A program made the translations under genes and the position numbers. A stretch of 31,361 nt of DNA. It comes from JBEEMU01 sp043778315 (lineage in GTDB: Bacteria; Bacteroidota; Bacteroidia; Chitinophagales; Saprospiraceae). The notes below the pieces were generated by a model. It saw only the letters and a list, made by a program, of their open reading frames with translations, made no database searches and was not told the origin of the DNA. Positions 24,646 through 31,361 of the stretch are shown here, piece after piece. The stretch spans positions 1 to 31,361 of the forward strand of contig JAYWGJ010000178.1 in the NCBI GenBank assembly GCA_043778315.1. The letters are read 5' to 3'. Numbering within the stretch: the first letter of the stretch is position 1; every line of letters starts with the position of its first letter.

Positions 24646-25767
24646 TCAGCTATTTATAGGGATATGAAACACCACTTTCACGCCTTTATTATTGCAAGAA
24701 AGATGCGTCGTTGCGCCAATAATCGCCAGCCATTGATGCACAAAATAATAGCGCACCAAGGCGTTTCGGAGCGATGCGAGAGTAGTGTTGAGCTGCGCGG
24801 CGGAGATAGGAATAGGAGGGAGGCGTTGCGCATCATGCAAGAACTGCGGTACTGCGCCCAAAAACTGCGTAGTAAGGTGCAACATTCTTGGCTGATGCAA
24901 CTCCGAATGATGCAGCGTAGCGAGCAGCGTAATATTGCCTGCGCCAAAAAGCTCGGTTATAATAGCCAATAGAGCGGCGAGCGACTGCCGCACGGGCATT
25001 GCCTCGAAAGGTAAAGTTATGGGTATTTCGTCGTTGTATAAAATATTGGTTTCCAATAAGTTACTATCAGCAATCGAAGAGAAATTAGCCACTAAATCGT
25101 GAAATAATTCGTTCAAAACGGTTTTATTTTGGTGGTCGCCGCTATGCGCCTCTATCAAAGTGTGTATTAAAGGGTCTGTTTCGGATTGCCAAATCTCACT
25201 CGGCACTACGTCCGTACCGAACCATTTATCACAATCCAAATGATTGAAATTGTCAAAATACGGATTGAGATTTGGGTCTATTTTTATGGTTTTTTTATAC
25301 GGTTTTGCGCTACCCGAAAGCTGCTGCACGCGCTCTAAGGCTTGCCAAAATAGCTTGTCGCGTTCGGCGTAAAGCAGCTTATTGTACTCGTCGGTTTTTT
25401 CTTTGATGATATGAAAATCGTGCGAGGTTTGTTGTAATAAACTCAGGTGCGTATAAACGGCGGTGCGGTCGTAGATGCGCCAAAGTATGTACTCGTCTTG
25501 GTCGATGAGGGTTTTTTCGAAGGTGAAGTCAAAAATGCCGTGTAGTATTTCGTCGTTGAACTCCACGCGCTCGAAGCCGAGTTTGGGCTGCCCTATTTTG
25601 AGTAAAACCAACTGCTGCAAGATGCTCTCTACGAACGGGAAATCGTTGGTAAGCTGTTGGTTCGAGCCAATATCCGCTTTGAAAATACTATCATTACTAT
25701 CAATAAAATTACCCGCCGCATCAAAGATGAGGTACTGCGATAAAATATGTTTCGTAGAAACAAGCAT
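24646..25767 (-). CDS. Degenerate sensor-kinase-like protein of the GTPase operon
   Basis: 373 aa, soluble. The N-terminal ~120 residues look PAS-like (LSQYLIFDAAGNFIDSNDSIF; DEYILWRIYDRTAVY). A helical linker follows (THLSLLQQTSHDFHIIKEKTDEYNKLLYAERDKL, given here as 20 residues plus extension near 117-150). The C-terminal ~150 residues recall a histidine-kinase dimerisation and ATPase region: FHDLVANFSSIADSNLL, an EAMPVRQSL helix and the ending KGVKVVFHIPI, like the last strand of HATPase_c. The N, G1 and G2 boxes of an active kinase are missing. It may therefore be a scaffold or ligand sensor that signals through the GTPase encoded 24 nt upstream. Moderate confidence in the fold, low in function. 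Confidence 0.55.
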   Translation of the reverse strand: MLVSTKHILSQYLIFDAAGNFIDSNDSIFKADIGSNQQLTNDFPFVESILQQLVLLKIGQPKLGFERVEFNDEILHGIFDFTFEKTLIDQDEYILWRIYDRTAVYTHLSLLQQTSHDFHIIKEKTDEYNKLLYAERDKLFWQALERVQQLSGSAKPYKKTIKIDPNLNPYFDNFNHLDCDKWFGTDVVPSEIWQSETDPLIHTLIEAHSGDHQNKTVLNELFHDLVANFSSIADSNLLETNILYNDEIPITLPFEAMPVRQSLAALLAIITELFGAGNITLLATLHHSELHQPRMLHLTTQFLGAVPQFLHDAQRLPPIPISAAQLNTTLASLRNALVRYYFVHQWLAIIGATTHLSCNNKGVKVVFHIPINS

Positions 25768-25791
25768 GCTATTTAAGCGTTTTTTAGAAAA

Positions 25792-26277
25792 TTATAATAA
25801 CATATCGCGTCCAAGCTCCATGAACATTTCTTCTACGCCTTCGCCGCTTTTGGCAGAAGTAAGGCAGTCGACATATATATTATTGTCTTGCAGAAATTGT
25901 GTTATCTGCTCGGGCGTAACCAAGTCTTTTTTGTTACCTACCACTTTTATTGTCACATTTGGCACCATTTTGCGCAAATACTCGAGGTCTGACATCAGGT
26001 TTTTGGTCGTCGTCGGGCGCGTAAGGTCAAACACATACACGATGCCGCTCGTCCCCAAAAAATAGGAGACAGGTACTTTATCTTGCGTAACTTCGCCTGC
26101 AATATCCCATATCAGCATAGTGAGGTCGTGGTCGTCTATTTGCACCGTTTTTTTATTTACCTTTACACCAATAGTGGTCAAGTATTTTTCGCTAAAAATA
26201 CTGTAAATAAAACGGTTGAATAGCGAGGTTTTCCCCACGCCGAAACTTCCCGTAAGGATTACTTTTTTACTAATCAT
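25792..26277 (-). CDS. Rab/Ras-like small GTPase
   Basis: 161-aa single-domain GTPase. G1 GSFGVGKTS at 10-18, G2 Thr35 in TTIGVKV, G3 WDIAGE at 57-62, G4 GNKKD at 114-118, G5 SAKSG at 141-145. The overall layout (TIGVKVNKKTVQIDDHDL, then VYVFDLTRP) is that of Rab-like prokaryotic Ras-superfamily proteins (Rup/MglA relatives). The position after DIAG that holds the catalytic Gln in Ras and Rab is Glu62-region (AGE), so intrinsic hydrolysis may be weak and depend on a partner. No C-terminal prenylation cysteine. The ATG overlaps the upstream coiled-coil/Roadblock-like gene by 8 nt, which points to a complex of the two products. Confidence 0.88.
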   Translation of the reverse strand: MISKKVILTGSFGVGKTSLFNRFIYSIFSEKYLTTIGVKVNKKTVQIDDHDLTMLIWDIAGEVTQDKVPVSYFLGTSGIVYVFDLTRPTTTKNLMSDLEYLRKMVPNVTIKVVGNKKDLVTPEQITQFLQDNNIYVDCLTSAKSGEGVEEMFMELGRDMLL

Positions 26278-27112
26278 TGATATATGCTTTGAAGTGTGCT
26301 TTTATTTTTTTACCTATTTCAGTTTGTAACATTTCATCTATATGCTCAAAATTCATGCCGCGAAGTGATGTATTCGCAAACTGTACCGCTTCGTTGGTTA
26401 GTAGTTCGCGCTCCGCGCTCGACAATACGCCACTCACCACTATCGCAATATAATATTGATACGAATTTTGAATTAATATTTTGTACGAGCCGTAATCGAT
26501 GGTCTCGAGTTGTTCGTGTCCCATCGCAAATGCGTCTTCGGCAAACGACTTGATAGCGGTGAACATACCCGCCATCAAATCTCTATCTACCGTCTCGCCC
26601 CGAGAGTACACCCCGAGTAACAATCCTGAGTTGTGTTGCACCACAAAAATCTCTTCTATGGTACTCAAACTAATCCGCTCGAGGAGCAGCGCGCTTTCAT
26701 CTACACCCAGCACGGTAGACCTGAAACGCCTCCGCCAAGTGTCGACAGAGGTTGCGCTGCGTATCTGGTCTTGTATCGAGTCTTTGAGCTGTCCGATTTG
26801 CTGCTCTACAAATTTGCGCACTAGTTTTCCTAGCGATGGATAAATAATATCGAGCAATAACTCATTGGATACCAACAGCTTACGCTCAATTGCAGTATCT
26901 ACATACTTACCCAACTCTTGCGGGAAATTAGACTTCAGATAATTAATCCGTTCCTCAAATATAGGCGCTACGCGCTCCGCTAAGCGGGCGCGGTCAGCTA
27001 AAATGTCGCGCAGTTCGTCTATTTCGGCGCGGTCGCTGTGTAGCAATATCCGCCGAAGCTCCTCCATGCGCGCCTCGCGTCGCGTGTCTATATTTTCGGG
27101 TAAGTTACTCAC
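26270..27112 (-). CDS. Coiled-coil protein with Roadblock/longin-like C-terminal domain, partner of the GTPase
   Basis: 280 aa. Residues 1-60 are highly charged and helical (RREARMEELRRILLHSD, IDELRDILADRARL). A second helical part (about 60-140) contains KFVEQQIGQLKDSIQDQI. From about 150 the pattern SLSTIEEIFVVQHNSGLLL, then MAGMFTAIKSFAEDAF, then IDYGSYKILIQNSYQYYIAI is the strand-helix-strand order of Roadblock/MglB or longin domains, which serve as GAPs or platforms for small GTPases. It overlaps the GTPase gene by 8 nt downstream and the small coiled-coil gene by 8 nt upstream. It is probably the GTPase regulator; the domain call rests on pattern only. Confidence 0.65.
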   Translation of the reverse strand: MSNLPENIDTRREARMEELRRILLHSDRAEIDELRDILADRARLAERVAPIFEERINYLKSNFPQELGKYVDTAIERKLLVSNELLLDIIYPSLGKLVRKFVEQQIGQLKDSIQDQIRSATSVDTWRRRFRSTVLGVDESALLLERISLSTIEEIFVVQHNSGLLLGVYSRGETVDRDLMAGMFTAIKSFAEDAFAMGHEQLETIDYGSYKILIQNSYQYYIAIVVSGVLSSAERELLTNEAVQFANTSLRGMNFEHIDEMLQTEIGKKIKAHFKAYIND

Positions 27113-27488
27113 CGGTAGCTACCAACTTCTGGGCAATAGTACCCAACATTTTGCCGAGTTCTGCTTTGTCGCTACTGCGTGCCTTCGCTATTTTTTTGTT
27201 CAAATTATCTACATTTGACTCCAATAACGACTCTAATTTATCAAAACGCGCCTTCATCTCACTATGCAACGCATCTATGCGCGCATTAATTTGTGCCGCT
27301 TGCGCATCGCTCGCGGCTTGCATAGCTTCAAATTTAGCACTAACTTGCGCATTATTCTCAGCAAAGCGAATATCTATCTTGCCAAAGTTTTCGGCATATT
27401 CTGCCATCTCTTCGCCCATTAATATATCGCGTATTGTCGATAATTCCTTCATTTTCGCTTCAAAAGCGGTGGTTTTTGCGTCAGACAT
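27105..27488 (-). CDS. Small coiled-coil protein, first gene of the GTPase operon
   Basis: 127 aa, predicted almost fully helical with heptad-like runs (FEAMQAASDAQAAQINARID; MKARFDKLESLLESNVDNL). No signal peptide, membrane segment or known domain. The 3' end overlaps the next gene by 8 nt, so it belongs to the same translationally coupled set. It may tether or oligomerise the GTPase/Roadblock-like complex. The central stretch resembles apolipoprotein- or methyl-accepting-like coiled coils only in composition. Confidence 0.7.
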   Translation of the reverse strand: MSDAKTTAFEAKMKELSTIRDILMGEEMAEYAENFGKIDIRFAENNAQVSAKFEAMQAASDAQAAQINARIDALHSEMKARFDKLESLLESNVDNLNKKIAKARSSDKAELGKMLGTIAQKLVATGE

Positions 27489-27573
27489 AATTGTACAGAT
27501 TTGGGGGTATTTGGTTAAAACGATAATATATAAAGTGTGTCAATAATTGTATGATTATTTTTTGTGAAAAGCC

Positions 27574-27581
27574 TAATTTTG
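27574..27581 (+). promoter_or_regulatory. Possible -7 box for the polysaccharide deacetylase gene
   Basis: TAATTTTG matches TAnnTTTG, 34 nt upstream of the ATG at 27616. Confidence 0.35.
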
Positions 27582-27615
27582 AAACCATAAACTTAAAATT
27601 CAAACCTAAATCTCA

Positions 27616-28974
27616 ATGCCTAGTATTTGTCTCCTCGTGCCTACTATCTCGCCGCGCCTCAGCTATATTTGCGACCTTATTTTTGGCTCGCTCATGCAGC
27701 TCGATTACGAGCTATCCACAAATTTAGGGCATAATATTGATAATACAAAAATTTATATGTATTATAGTACAAATATTTTTTTTGACCATACGCCCAACAC
27801 TATTTTTCTGCTTCAATCCACCGATTTTTTATTTTGCAAAGATATTGATGAAGTTAATATATCCGTGTCACATTTTAATGAAATTCCTACTTTGTTTTCA
27901 CATGAAAATAAAGACTCACTTTTGCCCTTCGATATTTTCGCCGCCGCTTTTTATCTCGTCTCGCGCTATGAAGAGTATCTGCCCTACGCGCCCGACGCGC
28001 ACGGGCGGTTTTCGGCTGCCAAAAGCGTTGCCGCCAAACACCATTTTTTGCACTTACCGATTGTCTCTATTTGGACGAAAATTTTGGCGCAAAAGTTGTA
28101 CCACATCAATAATAATTTTATATATAAACCACTCAAATATGAACTCCACTGCACCTACGATATAGATATGGCGTTCGCCTACAAAGGCAAAAACCTGCGC
28201 CAAACCTTCGGGAGGCTCGCCCTCAACACCTTATATATGCGTATCGCTGCCCTCCGCGAACGACTCGCTGTGTGGCAACAACAATCTCCCGACCCCTTCG
28301 ATACTTTTGATTATATAACAATACAAACCCAAAAACAAATCCCAAACGACCATTTTTTAGCACCCGTTTTCTTTTTTTTATTAGGCGATTATTCGCAATA
28401 CGACAAAAATGTTAGCCACAAAAATAAAGATTTCATAGCTACAATCCAGCGCGTCGCGGCGCAATACCAAACAGGCATTCACCCGTCGTATCAAGCGAGT
28501 AAGTATCTCGATGCGGATACGAATAATGATGTACAATTGCAAAAAGAAATCCGTCGCCTCCAAGAAATTACAAATAGTAATACTATCGCGCTTTCGCGAC
28601 AACACTACCTCCGCCTGCGGCTGCCCCACACTTACGCGCAACTCCTCCGCAACGGCATCACACACGACTACACCATGGGCTACGCCGACGCGCTCGGTTT
28701 CCGTGCAGGTATAGCCGTACCGTTTAAGTGGTTTGATGTCCGACAAAACGCCGCGACCGCACTCACCGTCGTCCCTTTTTGCGCCATGGACACTACGTTG
28801 CGCGCCTATTTGTGCCTAACGCCCGAAACCGCCGTCGCCGACCTACAAGCCCTCGCCCAAACCCTACACACCTACGGCGGACAATTCGGCATGATTTGGC
28901 ACAACTCCTCGCTCTCTGACCGTGACGAATGGCGCGGCTGGCGGCGCGTTTATGAAGCATTTTTAGATATGTAA
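27616..28974 (+). CDS. Polysaccharide deacetylase family protein with DUF7033-like N-terminus
   Basis: 452 aa, no signal peptide. The N-terminal ~170 residues contain FDIFAAAFYLVSRYEEYLP and HFLHLPIVSIWTKIL, typical of the Bacteroidota DUF7033 region that precedes a carbohydrate-esterase-4-like fold. The CE4-like part starts with CTYDIDMAF, where D182/D184 replace the TFDD metal motif, and has TGIHPSYQASKY with the His-Pro-Ser metal motif. It ends in FGMIWHNSSLSD, as in relatives. Enzymes of this fold remove acetyl groups from cell-wall or surface glycans, but the substrate of this subgroup is not known. It is divergent from the GTPase operon, with 127 bp between starts. Confidence 0.8.
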   Translation: MPSICLLVPTISPRLSYICDLIFGSLMQLDYELSTNLGHNIDNTKIYMYYSTNIFFDHTPNTIFLLQSTDFLFCKDIDEVNISVSHFNEIPTLFSHENKDSLLPFDIFAAAFYLVSRYEEYLPYAPDAHGRFSAAKSVAAKHHFLHLPIVSIWTKILAQKLYHINNNFIYKPLKYELHCTYDIDMAFAYKGKNLRQTFGRLALNTLYMRIAALRERLAVWQQQSPDPFDTFDYITIQTQKQIPNDHFLAPVFFFLLGDYSQYDKNVSHKNKDFIATIQRVAAQYQTGIHPSYQASKYLDADTNNDVQLQKEIRRLQEITNSNTIALSRQHYLRLRLPHTYAQLLRNGITHDYTMGYADALGFRAGIAVPFKWFDVRQNAATALTVVPFCAMDTTLRAYLCLTPETAVADLQALAQTLHTYGGQFGMIWHNSSLSDRDEWRGWRRVYEAFLDM

Positions 28975-29435
28975 ATTCGAAAATCACACGACATTAAAAT
29001 ATTTTTTCGATATTTATACAATATTTTTGTACCGCCACACGTTATATTGTAGTATTTCGGTTTTCCTTATTTTACAATTAAAAAATAAAAATAACCCACT
29101 GGTATTATTAATATTTTTTTATTTTATTCATAATATAAATATTTAATTATCAATATATTATATAATATAAAAATATTAATTTGTAGTGTTTGTAACCAAA
29201 AAATAAAGTTAAACACAATAAAAAAGCATTCATTTTCGTTATAATTTTGAGTATTAGCGCAATAAAATAATGCAATAGAAATGTCATTTTTATCAAAATA
29301 AAAAAATATTTTGTTCGTTATAAATCAAATATAATAAAAAAATGGTACATTTGCCCTTACTATATATGATGTGTTCTTCTGCGCCCATTATGTAAAATAG
29401 CATTATATATACAATAGCATTAATTCATTGAAAAA
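28975..29435. other. AT-rich region upstream of gldJ
   Basis: Over 460 bp of very AT-rich DNA without a credible gene. It contains a TAnnTTTG box at 29346-29353 and another in the ATAATTTTGAG context near 29242. The long leader could hold regulatory RNA structure, but none is evident by eye. Confidence 0.6.
29346..29353 (+). promoter_or_regulatory. -7 box for gldJ
   Basis: TACATTTG matches TAnnTTTG and would give a 5' UTR of about 125 nt to the chosen start. Confidence 0.4.
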
Positions 29436-29486
29436 ATGTTCTTCCACAATAATTTTAGTCTAAAACCTGATTTCGAAAGAATGACC

Positions 29487-30986
29487 ATGAAAAACTGGCT
29501 TAAATTCAGCCCTATCGCGCTCATTGGTATAATGACGCTTGCGGCGTGTAGCAAAAAAGAAGGTTCTGCCACTACTGGCTGGAACTATAATGACAAGAAA
29601 AACGGTGGCTTCGAAAAATTGAAGAATCAAGGACAGGCAACTGGACCGAACTTAGTGCTTGTCGAGGGCGGTACCTTCACTATGGGTAGTACCGAGCAAG
29701 ATGTAATGATGGAGTATGACAATACCCCGCGTCGTGTCACCGTTTCGTCATTTTATATTGACGAAACTGAAGTCGCAAACATCGATTACCGTGAGTATTT
29801 GTACTGGATTGACCGCGTTTATACGCCTACCTATCCCGAAGTATATACTAAGGCGTTGCCCGATACTTTGGTATGGCGCGAGGAACTTGCTTACAACGAG
29901 CCGTTTGTAGAAACGTATTTCCGTCACCCTGCCTACGACGACTATCCTGTGGTAGGTGTAAACTGGTTGCAAGCCAACGAGTACTGTAAATGGCGTACCG
30001 ACCGTGTGAACGAAATGATTTTGGTGCAACGCGGTATCCTCAAAGAAGACCCTGAGCAAAATGCGGGCGACAACTTCAATACCGAAGCCTATTTGTTAAA
30101 TAAATATACTGGCGAGGTAAAAAAGAACCTCAAAGACCTCAAAACAGGGGGCGAGCGTCCTGTGCGGTTCGAGGACGGTATTTTGTTGCCAGCTTATCGC
30201 CTCCCGACAGAGGCGGAGTGGGAGTATGCTGCTTTGGCACTTTTGGGTAATCAAACCTACAAAAAGGACGAGCGCATCAGTGACCGTCGTATCTATCCTT
30301 GGAACGGCAATGGTATTCGCTACCAAAAACACAATAAAGAGCAAGGTCAAATCATGGCTAACATCAAGTTAGGACGTGGTGACTATATGGGTATGGCAGG
30401 TAAATTGAACGATAATGCGCATATCACCGCGCCTGTTCGCTCTTTTATTCCTAACGATTATGGCTTGTTCAATATGGCGGGAAACGTGAACGAATGGGTG
30501 ATGGACGTATATCGTCCGATGACCTCTAGTTCTCTGCAAGACGTTCAGGGTCAAGACCTTAACTCGTTCCGTGGTAACGTGTTCAAGCAGAAAAAAGGCT
30601 CGGCAACCAAAGAGTTTGAACTGGATTCGTTGGGTCGCGTGAAATACGAAGACGTAAAAGATGAAGATGTGGCAACCCGTCAGAACTACCAAAAAGGTAA
30701 TGTTATCAACTTTTTAGATGGTGACACACAATCGGAGGTAGAATATACTTACGGCAAAACTTCGCTTATCAGCGACAAAGCGCGGGTAATCAAAGGTGGC
30801 TCGTGGGCAGACCGCGCTTACTGGGCTTCGCCTGGTGCGCGCCGCTACTTAGACGAAGATAAAGCGTCGCGTTCAGTAGGTTTCCGTTGTGCAATGACTC
30901 GCGTGGGTAGCCCAACAGGTAACAAGTTTAAAGGTGGAAACTCGTTTAGCAAAAAAGCTAAAAAAGTGAAACGCAAATACAAATAG
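29487..30986 (+). CDS. gldJ: Gliding motility / T9SS-associated lipoprotein GldJ
   Basis: 499 aa from the ATG at 29487, which gives a compact lipoprotein signal (MKNWLKFSPIALIGIMTLAAC) with lipobox LAAC; ATGs at 29481 and 29436 in the same frame would add 2 or 17 residues before the signal. The mature part begins with TGWNYNDKKNGGFEK and then holds a formylglycine-generating-enzyme-like (sulfatase-modifying) fold: LVEGGTFTMGST, RRVTVSSFYIDETEV, RLPTEAEWEYAA, NMAGNVNEWVMDVY, VIKGGSWADRAYW and SVGFRCAM. GldJ supports gliding and stabilises other Gld/T9SS proteins at the outer membrane. It ends in a basic tail (SKKAKKVKRKYK). It has its own strong terminator. GldK is the closest alternative, but the N-terminal region and VEGGTFTMGSTEQDV context fit GldJ better. 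Confidence 0.9.
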   Translation: MKNWLKFSPIALIGIMTLAACSKKEGSATTGWNYNDKKNGGFEKLKNQGQATGPNLVLVEGGTFTMGSTEQDVMMEYDNTPRRVTVSSFYIDETEVANIDYREYLYWIDRVYTPTYPEVYTKALPDTLVWREELAYNEPFVETYFRHPAYDDYPVVGVNWLQANEYCKWRTDRVNEMILVQRGILKEDPEQNAGDNFNTEAYLLNKYTGEVKKNLKDLKTGGERPVRFEDGILLPAYRLPTEAEWEYAALALLGNQTYKKDERISDRRIYPWNGNGIRYQKHNKEQGQIMANIKLGRGDYMGMAGKLNDNAHITAPVRSFIPNDYGLFNMAGNVNEWVMDVYRPMTSSSLQDVQGQDLNSFRGNVFKQKKGSATKEFELDSLGRVKYEDVKDEDVATRQNYQKGNVINFLDGDTQSEVEYTYGKTSLISDKARVIKGGSWADRAYWASPGARRYLDEDKASRSVGFRCAMTRVGSPTGNKFKGGNSFSKKAKKVKRKYK

Positions 30987-31013
30987 AAAGATTTTTTTTA
31001 ATTATGAATATTG

Positions 31014-31052
31014 AAAAAACCTTGTTACCGTGATGGTAGCAAGGTTTTTTTT
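31014..31052 (+). terminator. Rho-independent terminator of gldJ
   Basis: A stem of about 16 bp (AAAAAACCTTGTTACC with GGTAGCAAGGTTTTTT, one G-T pair) around a GTGAT loop is followed by T. It lies 28 nt after the stop. Confidence 0.9.
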
Positions 31053-31132
31053 ATTGAAATATCGTTTTTATCAATTTTTTACCCTTTTCGGGCAGATCTG
31101 GTCAGTTTTATTTTCACACCACGAATTAAGCG

Positions 31133-31361
31133 AATTTACACTAATTTTTGATGATTAGATAATTTTAATTGACTTCGTCGAATCTTCGATTTTCACGAAT
31201 TGTTTGAGTGAAAAATTTTCAATTTTTTACTCAAACAGCGTAATTTACGAATTGTGCGGTCAGAATTCGTGAAATTCGGTTAATTTTGATAATTTTCGAA
31301 TGAAAATTATCAAAATATTGGTGAAATTAAAAAACGTCCACCGATAATATTAGTGTAAATT
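31133..31361. repeat. Palindrome-rich intergenic repeat element, runs off the window end
   Basis: AATTTACACTAAT (31133-31145) is repeated inverted at 31349-31361, the last bases of the window. Inside are two long hairpins: 31202-31217 with 31221-31236 (16 bp, one G-T) and 31283-31296 with 31303-31316 (14 bp, perfect). GAATTCGTGAAATTCGG-type and ACGAATT motifs recur through it. No ORF is present. It looks like a non-coding interspersed repeat or MITE-type element. Confidence 0.6.

Overview
The window comes from a member of the Bacteroidota, probably a gliding or T9SS-bearing Cytophagia- or Saprospiria-like lineage. The evidence is a GldJ-type gliding lipoprotein, DUF2490 and DUF3078 outer-membrane proteins, a DUF7033-type polysaccharide deacetylase, start codons without Shine-Dalgarno sequences, and -7 boxes of the TAnnTTTG type in front of several genes. 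The backbone is moderately GC; intergenic DNA is very AT-rich.

Layout. Bases 1-5403 (mostly + strand) hold the tail of a PD-(D/E)XK-type ATPase-like protein, lptB, a TerC-family membrane protein, a periplasmic lipoprotein beta-carbonic anhydrase between two DUF2490 barrels, and a lipid kinase preceded by a (CAA)7 tract. Bases 5525-9337 (- strand) hold phenylalanine 4-monooxygenase, a DUF3078 protein and an aminomuconate-semialdehyde-type aldehyde dehydrogenase. A structured 119-nt inverted-repeat element lies in the 3' UTR of the DUF3078 gene. An M43 metalloprotease (9525-10550) closes this backbone section.

Bases ~10.6-23.7 kb look like an acquired island. Its left edge has a tRNA-like 3' end with its own terminator, followed at once by a 44-codon stump of a Bacteroidota tyrosine recombinase. 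The island then carries a 1157-aa PLD-nuclease/SNF2 translocase, a 1285-aa N6-adenine DNA methyltransferase of Eco57I type, and an SMC/RecF-like ATPase, all on the + strand. Together these make a restriction-like anti-phage system, possibly the helicase-methylase-ATPase arrangement. Between helicase and methylase sits a REP-associated tyrosine transposase (RAYT) flanked by four full palindromic REP copies and one half copy. After the ATPase come a YoeB-type toxin-antitoxin pair (- strand) and a 495-aa orphan protein. The target-recognition part of the methylase is much more AT-rich than its N-terminal two thirds, which suggests a domain swap.

Bases 23870-27488 (- strand) form a tight five-gene operon: coiled-coil protein, coiled-coil/Roadblock-like protein, Rab/Ras-like small GTPase, a degenerate sensor-kinase-like protein and a PAP2 phosphatase. 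This is a candidate bacterial small-GTPase signalling cassette. A polysaccharide deacetylase (+), a long AT-rich leader, gldJ (+) with a strong terminator, and a palindrome-rich intergenic element that runs off the end complete the window. No complete tRNA, rRNA or CRISPR array was found.
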